Translations under genes and position numbers: made by a program | Part shown: positions 14,393 through 26,792 of the stretch, one piece after another | How the letters are laid out: every line of letters begins with the position of its first letter | How positions within the stretch are numbered: the first letter of the stretch is position 1 | The notes under the pieces: model-generated | The model's input: only the letters and a program-made list of their open reading frames with translations | Databases searched by the model: none | Told to the model about the DNA's origin: nothing | From: Atrichornis clamosus | Lineage: Eukaryota; Chordata; Aves; Passeriformes; Menuridae | Direction of reading: 5' to 3' | Length of the DNA: 64,000 bases | NCBI GenBank assembly: GCA_013400975.1 | Contig: WBMZ01010319.1 | Span: 1 to 64,000, forward strand

Positions 14393-14560
14393 AACGGGGA
14401 ATGGCCTTGGCCAGTGGTGGATCTGTTTTGAAGCCCTCTGGCTTTGGCTGCCTCAAACATGAGGAAAGCTTCTGGCAGCTTCTCACAGAAACCACCTCTG
14501 TAGCCCCGTCCTGCCCCCCAAACCTTGCCATGCACACCCAATATAGGTTGACATTGTTCC
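14393..14560 (-). mobile_element. Avian endogenous retrovirus LTR fragment (ERVL-like), minus strand
   Basis: The reverse complement reads like a dispersed avian LTR that I recognise: a 'tattgggtgtgcatggcaag' stretch, then 'gctacagaggtggtttctgt', 'gagaagctgccagaagctt' and finally 'actggccaaggcc'. The order and spacing of these blocks match. Assignment to an ERVL-type LTR is from memory and the subfamily is not named. Only part of one LTR is present, with no internal retroviral coding sequence on either side, so it is a solo or truncated relic. It explains the locally raised GC and the two overlapping chance open frames here. A further 3' part may be present but too decayed to see. Confidence 0.62.
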
Positions 14561-17344
14561 ATGAATCCCAAAATACTCTTGTCTCTCAAAACAGTTTGCA
14601 ATCCAAAACAAACACTGACATTTTCTATTCTCTGGATTCATAAAAGAATTCAAGCAATATATCAAATTTAGCTTTTAGAGTATCAGAGAGAAATAGCTTC
14701 AGAAGAAACATGAGGCACAAGCAAGTGTCCTTTGGAAAAGCAAAACCCTGAGATCCTAGTTCTCTTATGGGTATTTTCTAAATCATATGTTCTGCACTAG
14801 CACCTCACTTCATATCTTCAGCATGAATGTGGCTTTAAATCTCCAAAAACTCAGTCAAAATATCTGCATATTTATCAGAAGTGTATTTGACCTTAGACAT
14901 CAGTACTCTTTAATGTACAAATCTGAATTCTGCTTCTCTTTCCATTATAAGCAGCCTGACTACAACGTTCTGGACTTTGCCCAACATGTAGCTGGAAGAG
15001 CAAAATGTAAGAAAAATTCTCTACAACAACACTGACAAGAGAGTGTATTCTTACTTTTTGTTGCTGTATGTCTAATAGAAGCAATCTCCCATGATACTCA
15101 CAGGTATGACAAACATCTAACTGTAATTATTCTTTAATTGAGTATGATAAGTGATAGATATGAATATCAAGGTACTTAAGATTTAAAGAGCTTGTGTTTT
15201 AAATAACAAACAATACAAAGAATACAAAAGAAAGAGAGATGAAAAGAAGTAACTAAACATACCACATTACAATTAATAGCAAAATGAACAGCAAAAAGTA
15301 AGAATGCCAATGCACCATAATTTGGGGTTTCCTGTTTTATCGATTTTCTCTGCTTATGAATAAATGGTCACTGTTTCTCTATAAATATTCATTATAATAT
15401 ATTTAATCAGTAGCTATTTTCCCACTTTAAATGTAAAAGGCGAATGTGTTTTTTTGAATTTCTTGTTTCTTGTACAATTTTTTTTCACATGCACATACAA
15501 TTCATGAAATATTCATACTGTATCTGACACATCCATGAGAAGAACAGAATCCTACCATATGTTTAAAATACATTATAATACAAAAGGTCATGAAAAGTTG
15601 TCAGTTTTTTAATACTGTCACTTTTTAAAATGTGTGCAGTACATTTCACCAGACATATAACATATGTGGTATATGGAAAACTTACATTGTTTCCTTATGG
15701 GTATCTCTGCACTCAACAACCTTCAAAAAGATGACTCAAATGACTTAAATGTAATAGATTAGGATCACTTTACAGACTGGCTGGTAGCATTAGGAACTGG
15801 AGCAGACACAAATGGACTGCTCCATAAAGTGGCTGAAATTACAGCTGCTATAACTTATAATGGGACCCCAGGAATCTCCGTGAACCATTTCTCCCGTGAA
15901 GGCCAAACGCTGCAAGTCATTTTGTATCATGCCTTTTTAGACAAGCACGAGGAGAAGTGAGATAAGCACTATACTAATGTGGTATGGAAGCTCAGTGCTC
16001 ACCATATTTCAAAGTGCCACCCTTCAAAAATAAAGGTATATCGAAGATAGCTTAAATTTTTTCACTCCTGTTATAGAGGAGAACCTTGCACCTCCATGAG
16101 AACCAATGTTCAAATACAACTCTGCAGCACCTTGGTCCTGACTTCAATCCTATGTAGGCAAGTACTTGTTTAGAAAGGGCACCAGACCAGAGTCAGTAAA
16201 AATCTTGGCCACCATCATTGTATGGTCTCTGTGGAGCACCACTGCCCTCTTCTGGGACTCACCCATTAAAGGGCAGTGCAGCTTTGAGGGTATAGGACCC
16301 ATGTATTGACTTCTCTCTATATTCTCCTTTAGAGGCTATGACCTGATAAGTGTCTTTTTCTCCTTGGATTCCAATATAAGTAACCATCTGATTAGAACCA
16401 GTGATTTCTATAGTATCTAGTTCTATTTTCCCTAAATTGCCTCATTATCAACTGCTTAATTGTGTAATTGATTTCAAATAGTTCAAATTACCACTCTTGC
16501 TTCTCTGAATGTTTAATTACCTTACTTGTTGCATAGTTGATTGCCCTCATAGTTAGTCATTTATTCCCTAATGAATTTTGTAATTTCTTATTTATTTTCT
16601 TCAACCCACTCTGTTCTATCTTCTAATGCCAAGTCCCTGTCCTTCTTCTGTACTTAACAACTTCCTTTACTGCATTCCCACGTGTTATTTTTTACCTTTT
16701 TTTTTCCCATGAATGTAATTCTGGTCTTTGCTTGCTCCACTGAAAATATTTTGCTAGCTCTCAAATTTACTTTTCCACTAGCTGAGAATAATTTGTTGTG
16801 ACCCCTGTAGCATTCTTTAAGCAACTCTTTCATTTTTAACTCATTATTGACTTTGATGACCTTCCCAGAACCTCCCTACTCTCATTATACAGTCTCAAGA
16901 GATTACGCTCTTGCCAAATTTTCTTCTTGTCTCTGTTAGATTAGGTGCTTCTATCTCTTTTCCAGGATCTAATTATCAGGGGATTTTTGAATGCCAGACC
17001 ATAAAAAAGGTTTGACAATCACAAAAATTTGTTATACAATTTTTTTTATGAGCTGACAAAGTTTGGCCAAATTTTCCATTTCCTTGGCAGTTATGAGTTG
17101 CAGCAGCAAAACCTATCTGCTCTGTGTGTTACATGGATTTCGGAAATTTTTAAAAAAGTACTTCGGCAAAGTTTGTAAAGGATAGAAAGTTAAAATAAAA
17201 TGGAAGATTCTCACATAGCTATATAATTAATTAAAATACAAAACAGAGTAAATTATAAGTTTTCATAGTGAATAAAAATTACAGGTTAATTTCTGGATGA
17301 AAGTTTGTGTCTTTCCTTGCAGTTTGCATACATTCAGAAACTAT
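14561..17344. other. Non-coding sequence with one weak exon candidate
   Basis: AT-rich unique sequence. A 65-codon stop-free stretch at 15763-15960 (plus) is the only part that reads at all like protein (see findings). A small inverted repeat lies at 16240-16278. Nothing else recognised. Confidence 0.55.
16240..16278. repeat. 9-bp inverted repeat
   Basis: 'cactgccct' at 16240-16248 and 'agggcagtg' at 16270-16278 are exact reverse complements separated by 21 bases. The spacer has no further complementarity that I could see. It may be a relic of an old palindromic repeat or chance. Confidence 0.5.
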
Positions 17345-18095
17345 ATGCAGAAAGAAGTGAGTGCTGAGATGATAAAGTTTACTGATGGTACTAAATTATT
17401 CAGGGAAGTAAAGACAAAAGTCTGTGGAGCAAAACTGCACGAGACCCTGACTAGAGAAAGTGACTGAACATTAGAATGGCAGACAAAATTCATTGCAGAT
17501 GGATGCACCAATTCATTAGTGGTGCACATGAGCAAAACAGTTCTGACCTTGCTAATAAAGTAATGGTCTCTTGTCCCCCAGGGGCAAGATCTTAGAAGTA
17601 TGATATGTATTTTTATGAAAAAAGATCTGAATGATCAGAAGTAGGCAAAAAATATTGAAATTATTAGGGAAGAGAGAGAAAGAATAACAAAAGAGAAATC
17701 CTGAATATAAGTCTATGTGATGCTTAAGTTCCTTCCTCCAGGAAAGGCAGAAAAACTAGAAAGATTAGGAGAAGGTTTGATACAAAGAAGTGTTAAATAT
17801 AGCAAAACACAAGAAGTAAGAAAAAGCCCAACATGATAGAAGTCTATAAAAAAGGGGATGAGGAAATTCTGGAGTCACTGTTCATTGCATTAAAATGTAC
17901 ATAAAATAGCTTTTGACATAAGACAATTTCTGGCTAAAGGAGTCCCTGATACAAAACTTGCTTAAAGCTGTGTGACTGTTCTGGAGAAATATTGTATTTT
18001 TTTCCATGTTATTGCATTCTCCTCTAGGCATTTGTGAATTAGCCATTAATGAAGATAGGTACTGGCCTAGATGGATTTATAGTCTAACCTGATTT
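17345..18095 (+). mobile_element. Ancient CR1/L3-like LINE with remnant of reverse transcriptase
   Basis: On the plus strand 17369-17548 translates, with one in-frame stop (TGA near 17464), into a recognisable late part of a CR1-type reverse transcriptase. The frame runs 'IKFTDGTKLF', then 'LEWQTKFIADGC' and 'VVHMSK'. These correspond to the F-A-D-D-T-K-L catalytic box, the W-Q-x-K-F-N-x-x-K-C motif and the following V-x-H-x-G-K. The catalytic box is broken: the second aspartate of the FADD box is glycine. About 500 bases later, 'ctagatggatttatagtct' at about 18068-18086 matches the old CR1 3' UTR pattern 'ctagatggaccattggtct'. Divergence is much higher than in the other CR1 copies here, which implies an early avian or pre-avian insertion. 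Both ends are approximate. Confidence 0.66.
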
Positions 18096-18219
18096 TACTT
18101 GTACATACATCTTGATATGCTTCCTCATCCTATATTATAATTAAAGCTGAAATTTTTGAATTTAAATTTCATAGATTTGTTAGTAATATATTCTCAGGGT
18201 TTATTTCTGCTTAGTTCTA

Positions 18220-18250
18220 TTTTTTTTCTTTCTTTCTTTTCCTTTTCTGT
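18220..18250. repeat. Pyrimidine-rich (TTTC)n tract
   Basis: 'tttttttctttctttctttt' plus 'cctttt'. A short, partly regular tetranucleotide repeat just downstream of the ancient CR1-like element. Confidence 0.8.
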
Positions 18251-19311
18251 TTAGATTAGAAACATGATTTGCAGGAAAAAGCATACACATTTTTAATATT
18301 TTTATGCTTGACTTCCCTTTGTGATCACATGGTGAGGCTAATCAAGGACAGGATTCTATAAATGTAAGACAAAGGTATCTCTGCAGAATGTTTATTTTTG
18401 TCTTTGAGATACCTAGCTTGAATTTTAGGACTTAGCTCCAGGTCTAAGTATTTGTGGTCTTGATTTTGAAAAGGTATGTAGAACCCACAGACATTACTGA
18501 AAGTAATCACTGTTGTTGGAACTTAGCACTTCTCCAAGTAGATCATTGCATATTATTGATTTAGCAGAGAAAGAGTAAAGCTACCAGTTCTATTAGTTTT
18601 CTCTAAATTTAATATTCATTATTCAGCCACTTTTTAAAAATGTTCTCTTTTCAGGGGTTCCTTGCAAAACATATACTAAATACTTAATTCTGTTCAGCAA
18701 TTCATTGGCACATTCTATAAGCAAAGAATTCTAGGCTCCAGCTAAATTGTATAAACAATCATCAAAATGCAGAAGTAATTTTCCAGATTCTTTCGTCATT
18801 ACCTGGTGATGTCAAATGCAGTTTAGAAAAAAACTAACCCAGATTAAAACAAACTCTGTCCTCTATAACACTACTATAAGCCTGCAGTAATTCTGCTGTT
18901 CTCAACTTGGATATAAAACAGACCAAAATTTTCGCCAATTAATGTAATGATAATATTATAGCAATGAGTTCAGGAAAGCTTCACATTTCAGCACAGCTCA
19001 GTGTAAATGGATGGATAAGGTTTATGTTGATTATCAAAGAAATAAGTTTAAGAACTGTACATGAGACCATGTTTCTGAGTACGTGGGAATTCCACCCCTC
19101 CCCAAATCACAAGTTTGAATTTCACCTCCTTTTTCATGGAAAACTGCTTTAAATAATCTTGAGTTTAAAAGCATATAATGTCCATACAATATATAGATTG
19201 ACAATGAGTTATTAAGCAATGTTTTTCCAAATTTTTGAAGCTGTACCAAACAAAATAATCGATTTCCTATTTTGTTTTATGCTGTGCCCTAGACAGGTAT
19301 TTGAGCTTTCA

Positions 19312-19350
19312 TAAAAATAAATCAATAACTAACTAAATAAATAAATAAAC
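19312..19350. repeat. (AAAT)n-like microsatellite
   Basis: 'aaataaatcaataactaact' followed by 'aaataaataaataaac'. Imperfect tetranucleotide repeat, about four clean units. Confidence 0.8.
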
Positions 19351-22283
19351 TAGACAAAAGACCATTTCAGAAGTCATTGAATTGAAATGTACTTGAAATT
19401 GTGATAAAAATTTCTCACTAAACAACACTCATTATTCTATTAAAGTAAACTTTTATTTTTTGTATTGTGATACATAATTTCAATTGCAGACTTCTGAGAA
19501 ATTTATGTAAAAAGAAATAGGCCTCTTCTGTGGATTTGGGAGCATTGTGAGAATGATCCTGCAGCTCTCAAGAAAGAAAATGTCTTACCTGCTGCATGCC
19601 TTGTTACACCCACAGAGATTTATAAACCAGGACATTAAAAAGGGCCATATTTATTCTGTTTAAAACTGTAATTCCTAGCAGATTTTCTAGAAACCTGATA
19701 ACAAATATGAATAATTATGCAGGAACAATGATTAAATTTAATTTCCTTGTCCAATGAAACTCAGGGAATATGCAGCCATTTTTTGTACTCATTTATTCAG
19801 TCAGCAGCTAGAAGATGCTTTGTCCTATGTGACATTGCTGTCCCCAGATGTAGACTCAGCAAAGTTCACTGCAATGACTTTGGCTTTTTAAGACACACAC
19901 TATTTCTGATTAGTGAATCTATTTCTGAGCTGGGCTGGAGCCAACTGACAGATAAGGACAATCTTTAAGCCTGATCCATAATGAGAATTATGGTTCAAAA
20001 TTTGCCTGTTAGGTGAGTTTCCTCCGTTGTTCCTGGGGGAAGAAGCAGTCACAGATGGTGGTTCCAATCAGAAGGCTTGCCCCTACAAAGGTCCCACAGA
20101 TATCTTTTCGCCCAGGAAGAATTGGTTGTGCGTGCAAATCAGTTCCAAATAGAAAAGCTCCAGAGAAGAAAAGACCTTAAAAATGTTTTAACTTGCAAAT
20201 GCACTCTCTGAAGCACCTTCTGATATTGAGATAATCAAAATTATCATACTTAGGACACTCTTATGTTACTTCTCTATGAGGGAGGAAGGAAATTCTAGAA
20301 CAAACTGTGTGCAAAAATCAAGTACTGACACATATATTAAAAGATAGAAGCAACGAATATGACATCACTCAGGAAGTTTTAAGTGACCTAAATTTTTATG
20401 CTCAGAAATTAAACATCCCTGCCTGATCATTGCAATCATTATCTGGAAGTCCTTAGGGGAAAAAATTTAACAGTAGAAAGTTTCATTCAGTTAATATGTA
20501 TTTGTGAACCCAAATTGAAACATGGAGAAAAGCAATACTTCAGTTTTGACAACATATCTGAACCAAAAGGGGCTCTGAGTTTCGGACCTCTTTGAACTGA
20601 AATGTGCATTTTTTTGTCAAAGTCCATTCTCTCTTCATGGGAGTGAAAAGATGAAAACAAACCCAGCAGCACAAATGTGCAAAACATAATTTCTTCTGTA
20701 CTTCTGGATTAAACTGGTCTGGAATTATGGCAACAATTTTAGGCCGTGTCTGATATACCTGGTCAGAGGTGAGAAGCCTTAATACCGCTGCCTAATCTGC
20801 CCCAGGTCCCCAGTAGGGCCAATGGAGAAAATCAACCCCCTCCCCAAGGAGAGCCTGAATTACTAAAGTCCTATGTTATGACTTCACTAGCTGCTCATTT
20901 TAGGCAGGATTGAATCAGACTGTGATGTCTTCAATATATAGAAATAATTAACTGGTATGCAGAGGGTGAGAGTTATTTCACAAATTCCCCTGTCTCAGGT
21001 ACCATGTCAGGAAGTCCATTGTAATGATAATTTTGACTTTTTCCATCGATAAAAATACTCAGCTAATATATTGTTTAACTACCCCACATACTTAAATGGA
21101 TCTTTATTCTAGTTAAAAGTCTCTTACTGTGTTTTCTTGATTTCATATTTTCAATAAAATGAAATGAGATTTTTGAAAGTACTTTTCAGCTTCGCCCATC
21201 TCAATATCTGACATTCAAAAATCAAAATAATGAAAGAATTTCTGTTTTTCACTATCCTGTTCAAGGGACTATTCTTCCCTTTCACTTGATGACTTTCCAG
21301 GCACAAGGCAAAGTTATCTCAAAGAGAGTGCTTATGAACAAAGCTGAGAACGTGGATGATGAAAAACAGTTTTCCACAGGTGGATGCTGAATCATCAGAC
21401 AGCTCTGTTGAAGTTTGGAATTAATTGTCAAAGTATGCCTAAGTGCATGAACCTTGGTAAAATTATCTATGCAGTTATATCTATTTAGTACTATAAATAT
21501 CTATTTAATTATTTTGAAGTGTAAATCAATTTAATCTAATTAGTGCAAGTAATAATAATATTAACCTGTATTGGAGAGGATGTGTAGAGTAGCACTTTCT
21601 GGGTTGGATTGTGGGAGGTTTTTATATAGTGGAAATATAAAAGAAGTTATGCAAGCATTTTTTACCTCTGCACAAATCTTCCTCCTGGGATGAATACCAT
21701 GACTTCATTGTGATCGCTCATGCACGAAATGATGTTTTGTAAGATGAGGATTTGGCGATGAATGTTCTCAGCCTTCCTTTACCTGTATGGATTTAGAAAG
21801 TGATTTACAAAATTCCTTCCCTATTACTGCCAGCTAGTGTAATTTTATTTGTGATGATGACTGAGCTTTTGTTCTAAGATCAAATAAGAAAGATGTTACT
21901 TAATAAGAAAAGTCAAATTTTTCTGAAAGCCATTGGACAATTAACAAAAAGCACTTCCATCTGGGAAAAAGATAATTTCAACTAATTATTAAGAGATTAA
22001 CTTGATCTTGGTATTAAGGTTAAATTAAAACACTAATTGTCTTTAATGTAGCAACATTTTGCTCCTTTTTATGAATTTTCATTGGAAAATATTAGGGTAT
22101 GTACTTGGATTTATGTCATTTTATTCCTCTCTAATAATAAAAAGTATACATGCTTTTCAGGAAGTCCTCTGTATCTCATGCTCATTATAAATAACGTAAA
22201 ATATTTAGTATGTGGCATCAGTCTTTTCTAATTAATTCTGCTGGATCCTTGTCCTCTGGTAGATTTTATTCCTTTATTATTGT

Positions 22284-22392
22284 GTATAAATTTCTTTTTT
22301 TTTCTCTAATTTTCTTATTTCAATATAATTCGTATTTTCTTTCTTATTTATGCATCTTTTTCTTTTATCCTTATTCACTGTTTTCTCCTTGT
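22284..22392. repeat. T/C-rich low-complexity region
   Basis: About 110 bases dominated by T with interspersed C ('tttctttttttttctctaat', 'ttttcttttatccttattca'). It produces hydrophobic phenylalanine-rich chance frames. Confidence 0.7.
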
Positions 22393-24902
22393 TTACAGGG
22401 TGCCTGAAATTTCATACCATGTGCACCTGAAATACTCTGCCTGTAGTTTAAGTCATCCTCCTTTTTCTTCAGATTCCATCTCAGCTTCCTCTACATCTAC
22501 ATTTTCGGTGTCCTTCCACAGAAGCCACAATGTTCCCTTCTCCCTTCACTCATTCCATGCTTTTTCCTCTTCTTGCATCCTTTCAGGTAAGGTATAGATT
22601 AATCTCCCTAAAGCGTGCAGATAAATCTTGGCAGGCAGCTGATGAAGCAGTAGATGGTCAGATGACTTCATAGAGCACTTTCTTGCTACTAAGAACACTG
22701 TCTAGATCAGTGGGATGTTTGTTTTCATGGTTGTTGTTCTTTGAGGCTTTGTGGAATGGCCTTATCACACAGCACGTTCACAGGTGTGTTTTCCAGGGTA
22801 TGTGACCTAAAAGAAGCAGAAAGAACACCAAAACTTTGGGTCTTGTTGCATATTTTGTGTGTTACTTCTGGTTAAGAGTCACCCTTTAGTCACTTGCAAA
22901 GCCTTCCCTGTTTCTTCCTTTCCTATCATGCCATCTTAGTTTTGAGAAAACCTAAGGTAAAGTAAGGAGATGGATGGTGTCTCTAGGAGAGATATCATGG
23001 AGCTCTTGAACCTGAAAGGAGTGGTGATAAAAGCTGACAGATTAGTACCCTTAGTCACTCAGTTGGCAATCATATTTAAAAGCTTTTCTCTCATGCTGTC
23101 GCTTCTCTCTAGGAGCCTTCCCTGAAAATACCTAGAAGACTCATGCACTGCTCCCGTTAATACTGTCCTTTAAAAATAGAGATTATTCTTAAATTATATT
23201 TGATTCTCAGTGGGCTGCCACCCTTGTTAACAGATTTGGTGTCATTTCTCTTTTTGTACTTCATTTTTTTTTCACTCACATCTCTCATTTTTTGTCTTTC
23301 ATCTGTAAGATCTTGGCTTTGGGTTTACAGGACAGCAAGCACACTGGGATCCTCAACTCTGACTATCAGCAATGCCTAAAATAGTACAGTTTACTCTTTC
23401 TATACCAGAGAATTTTGAAATGACAGCAGAACTATGGAAAGTGCTAAGTATATAATAAATCTAAAATAAACTTGGTGGTTGAAAATAACAGTATCATGTA
23501 AAAACAATGCATACAAGTAGGAGATAATAATGAACTTTAGGGAAATGCAGTTTTGCATATAGAAATAGTGTGGTTATGCCACTGTTAAGATAGAAACCAG
23601 CTGGAGCTTCCTGAATAGCCGTTCAACACATTTTTAGGCATAATGTTGTTTCATAAAGCTCTTAGTATTCCTCAACATGTCAGTAGCTCCAGAAACACAA
23701 TAAAATGGAATACACTCAGAGGTAATGCACACAGCACAAAATTGCATTCCCAAGCTTCAAGTAGTTCTGTATATATATAAAGTGAACTACAAATGAAACA
23801 TTGGTTTGGCTTTGTAAGAGTACATAAAAAAAAATTTGTTACTTAAAAGGCAAAATGGTCCAGAAAGCTTTACTGCCACCATAATTTATTATAGAATTAA
23901 TCTATTATGTGTTTGCACCAGGTCAGGCCACTAAAGGAAACCTGTGTCTTATCGAAATCAGATTGAGAAGTACAAATCGAGAATCCCTAATGGAGCACTA
24001 AGCACACTTCAAACAGCCAGCCATATGGACTGTGTTACAGCCTGGGGATGGTTTCTTTTGAGCCATAAACTTCGGCAACAGAGTGTGGAAGACTCTTTAT
24101 TTGATATAGGGTCTTCAAGAACAATGATGCATTTGAAAAAATAAGTTAATGCTTGGCTCTAATGTCAAGGATTCAGACCTCCTGAAGACACCTCCTTCCT
24201 ATTTCCTTCCTAAAACCTATCCTTTTAAATTAGGTCTATTTCAAAATAGCTTTTGCAGATAATGCACTAAGCTTCTGAAGTTAAAGTGCTTAAAGAGGAA
24301 AGCCTGTTTAATCATAGCACGTGAGACCAGAGATATCATATTATCAGTCAATACCCAAAAGAAATTCATATGGGGCCAGGTTCATTCCCTGTATGTGCAC
24401 AAGTAGCACTATTTGAAGGTCTGATTCCATGATTAATATGCTTATGGACTGTTTTGACTTTTATCCATCTACAAAACTTAACCTTCATTGTAAACCAGAG
24501 TGTTCAGAGCAGAGAAATCATTCTTCTGTGAAATCATGTCAATGTAGTGTGTGCTTCTGCTAGTACGGCACCAGTGTCACCTTCTGGTAGCTGGAGCAAA
24601 GTCCCTACCTCAGACAGGTTTTTCTGTAGGAGGTTAAGCAAATTGCTTTCATTTGTAGATATACAGTGTCACTGAAAGACCGCGTGGGATTTGAGAAACT
24701 ACCTGGATAAATGCAGTTCCCTATCAATTTCCTATCTGTGTTCTGGGTATGCATCTGCAAGCCTTGCACTCAATTTTTATTTTTCCTTATGCCATGTCTA
24801 GAAATTGAAGACAGTATTTTCTTTCTTCAGCCTCTTACCTGACTAATTTATACATTTTTCAGTACAGCAATTTTATCCAGCTAAGCAAAATAGATCATAC
24901 TC

Positions 24903-24976
24903 TTATATATTATATATATTTATATTTCTCTATTTAATTATATATTTTAATATGTTTATTATATTATCATATTTTT
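24903..24976. repeat. AT-rich low-complexity tract
   Basis: Nearly pure A/T with a 'tatatattatatatatttat' core. Likely decayed (TA)n and duplication-prone. Confidence 0.8.
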
Positions 24977-25315
24977 CCTTGTCACAGAGAATTTTACAAA
25001 AGTAACTTTTATACATTATATTTCACATCATTGAAATTTATCTTTTGAAACATTTATCATTTTCTTTAAGTAATACTTTTGTAATATTTTTTTCTTTCTC
25101 TACTACCAAGTAGTTGGCAAAATGATTCGTGGCATAGTATTGAAATCAAAAATTGTTTCTTGTATTTATTCTGTATTTACATTATGAAATAAAAAGGCAT
25201 ACAAATTGGGAGTTGTTCTAATGTTCAAGCTCATGACCTTCTTAGTTTAAGCCACAGTTTTTGTAATACTGGATGAATCAAAAGAGCAGGTCTGTTTTAA
25301 TAAGAAATTCGCTGT

Positions 25316-25440
25316 GATAAGCTAATTGCTTCATCAACATATATCTTTGTTTAAAATATTATCAAAGAGATTCAATCAGGATGGTCATCTTTGATATAAA
25401 TAAAAAGGACATTAGCATTACAATAATTTTACTGCATCAT
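25316..25440. promoter_or_regulatory. Candidate regulatory block with three TCF/LEF-type motifs
   Basis: Three CTTTGWW motifs lie within about 55 bases: 'atctttgtt' at 25343-25351, 'atcaaag' at 25361-25367 (reverse orientation) and 'atctttgat' at 25387-25395. A TAATTG homeodomain-type core (25323-25328) precedes them and 'cattacaataa' follows. The motifs are of the kind bound by TCF/LEF factors. Binding or enhancer activity is inference, since such short motifs are common in AT-rich DNA. Confidence 0.28.
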
Positions 25441-26721
25441 ATTGGTATCTACATTCAGTTTTAATATGAATATTTACAATATTGTCACTCATAATTTTAT
25501 TTGCACTAGCTAAACAGATTTCTCCAGAAATTTAAATATTTAGAGAATATCATATGCACTAACTAAACAGTTATCTCAGTGTGATACGGTGGTGAAAATT
25601 ATATCTGAATTATATGTACTCACTTCAAAGACTGATACATAAAACTACTCGGTAGTGTAGCTGAGAAGAAAACCCACTACCACTTGGAATTCTCAGCCCA
25701 ATGCCTTCTGTAAAGAAGAAGAACCAAGTAAGATGTCTTAAACAGTGATAAAAATCCCACAGGGACACTCTGTGTTTAGAATACCTTCTAGAGAAATAAC
25801 ACATAATTAAAATCGTATTACTTATAGCTGGTGTATCATATATGGCTTCTCTGTGTTATGCTTGTTTTCTGAAAAGATCAAAAATCAGCAGGTCGGTATA
25901 ATGGTAGTGCCTTCCAGCATTTTCTTGAAGTCTAAATCAAAGATAATGAATATAAAAATGTACTCACACTGTATGAAACCCTCACTAATCTCTGTCCCAT
26001 GTCTTCTAATCAATATGTTTAAGCGGACATTTACATTCGTTTTTACATTTCAAAATATTGGTTCTCCCAGTAAAGAAGAGAGTTTTCCCTTGAGGAGTAG
26101 AACAAAGAAAAGAAAAAAGAGACACCTGAGACACCTGTAGTGAAATTTTCAGGTGATAGACAAAAACAAATTAATATTTCCTGCTGTTTTCTACTCTTGA
26201 ATATTTATCCAATGACCAGTTAAGAAGAGGAAAAGCATCAACTCTAAATAAAAGGAGTTTTTTATTGTTATACTCAGTCTATTATTTGAGACTAAACTCT
26301 GAATACAAATGCAGTTCTACTCAATTTTAAAATCATTCTTATAGAACAACACTACCTCTTACATCTAAAATATTTTCTCCAATATGTCTGTATATATGCT
26401 TCTTTGTAAGTTATGGTAAGACTAATCTATACAAAAAGACAAAGATATTTTAGTAAGGAAGGAACACAATATAATTTCTATATTGAGATAAAGTACCTGA
26501 CAAATAACTGAAAAATTATTTATGCTGAAATAGGGACTAGACTAATGTGAACCTGCTGTGTCATTTTATTAGTTCCTTAACATCTGACCTTCATCCCAGC
26601 AGCTCTCATCACGGGCCATCATAGACTCAGCAGACCATAGTCAGTGGTTTTGTAAGGAGTCAAAAGTTGTGCTGGCATGGCACGTGAACATCTATGGTTC
26701 AGGGTTTTAGATCAAGCAAGT

Positions 26722-26792
26722 TGCCCATTTTCATGAGGTGCTGAACACAGATCCCTGCTATTGATTGCAGAGGCACTACTGAGTCTCAGCTT
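26722..26792. repeat. Old amniote interspersed repeat fragment (family not named)
   Basis: The stretch 'cccattttcatgaggtgctg' followed by 'aacacagatccctgctattg' and 'cactactgagtctcagc' resembles an old palindromic-type repeat seen in birds, turtles and crocodilians. Its consensus, as I recall it, runs 'gattttcagaggtgctgagc...cccattgacttcaatggg...agtgctcagcacctctga'. Because the parent element is close to an inverted repeat, strand is not assigned. The copy is short and mutated, and I do not know the library name with certainty. Confidence 0.45.

Noticed and set aside
14371..14643. 90-codon plus-strand frame and the overlapping minus-strand frames
   Set aside because: They lie over an LTR fragment and are by-products of its GC-richer sequence.
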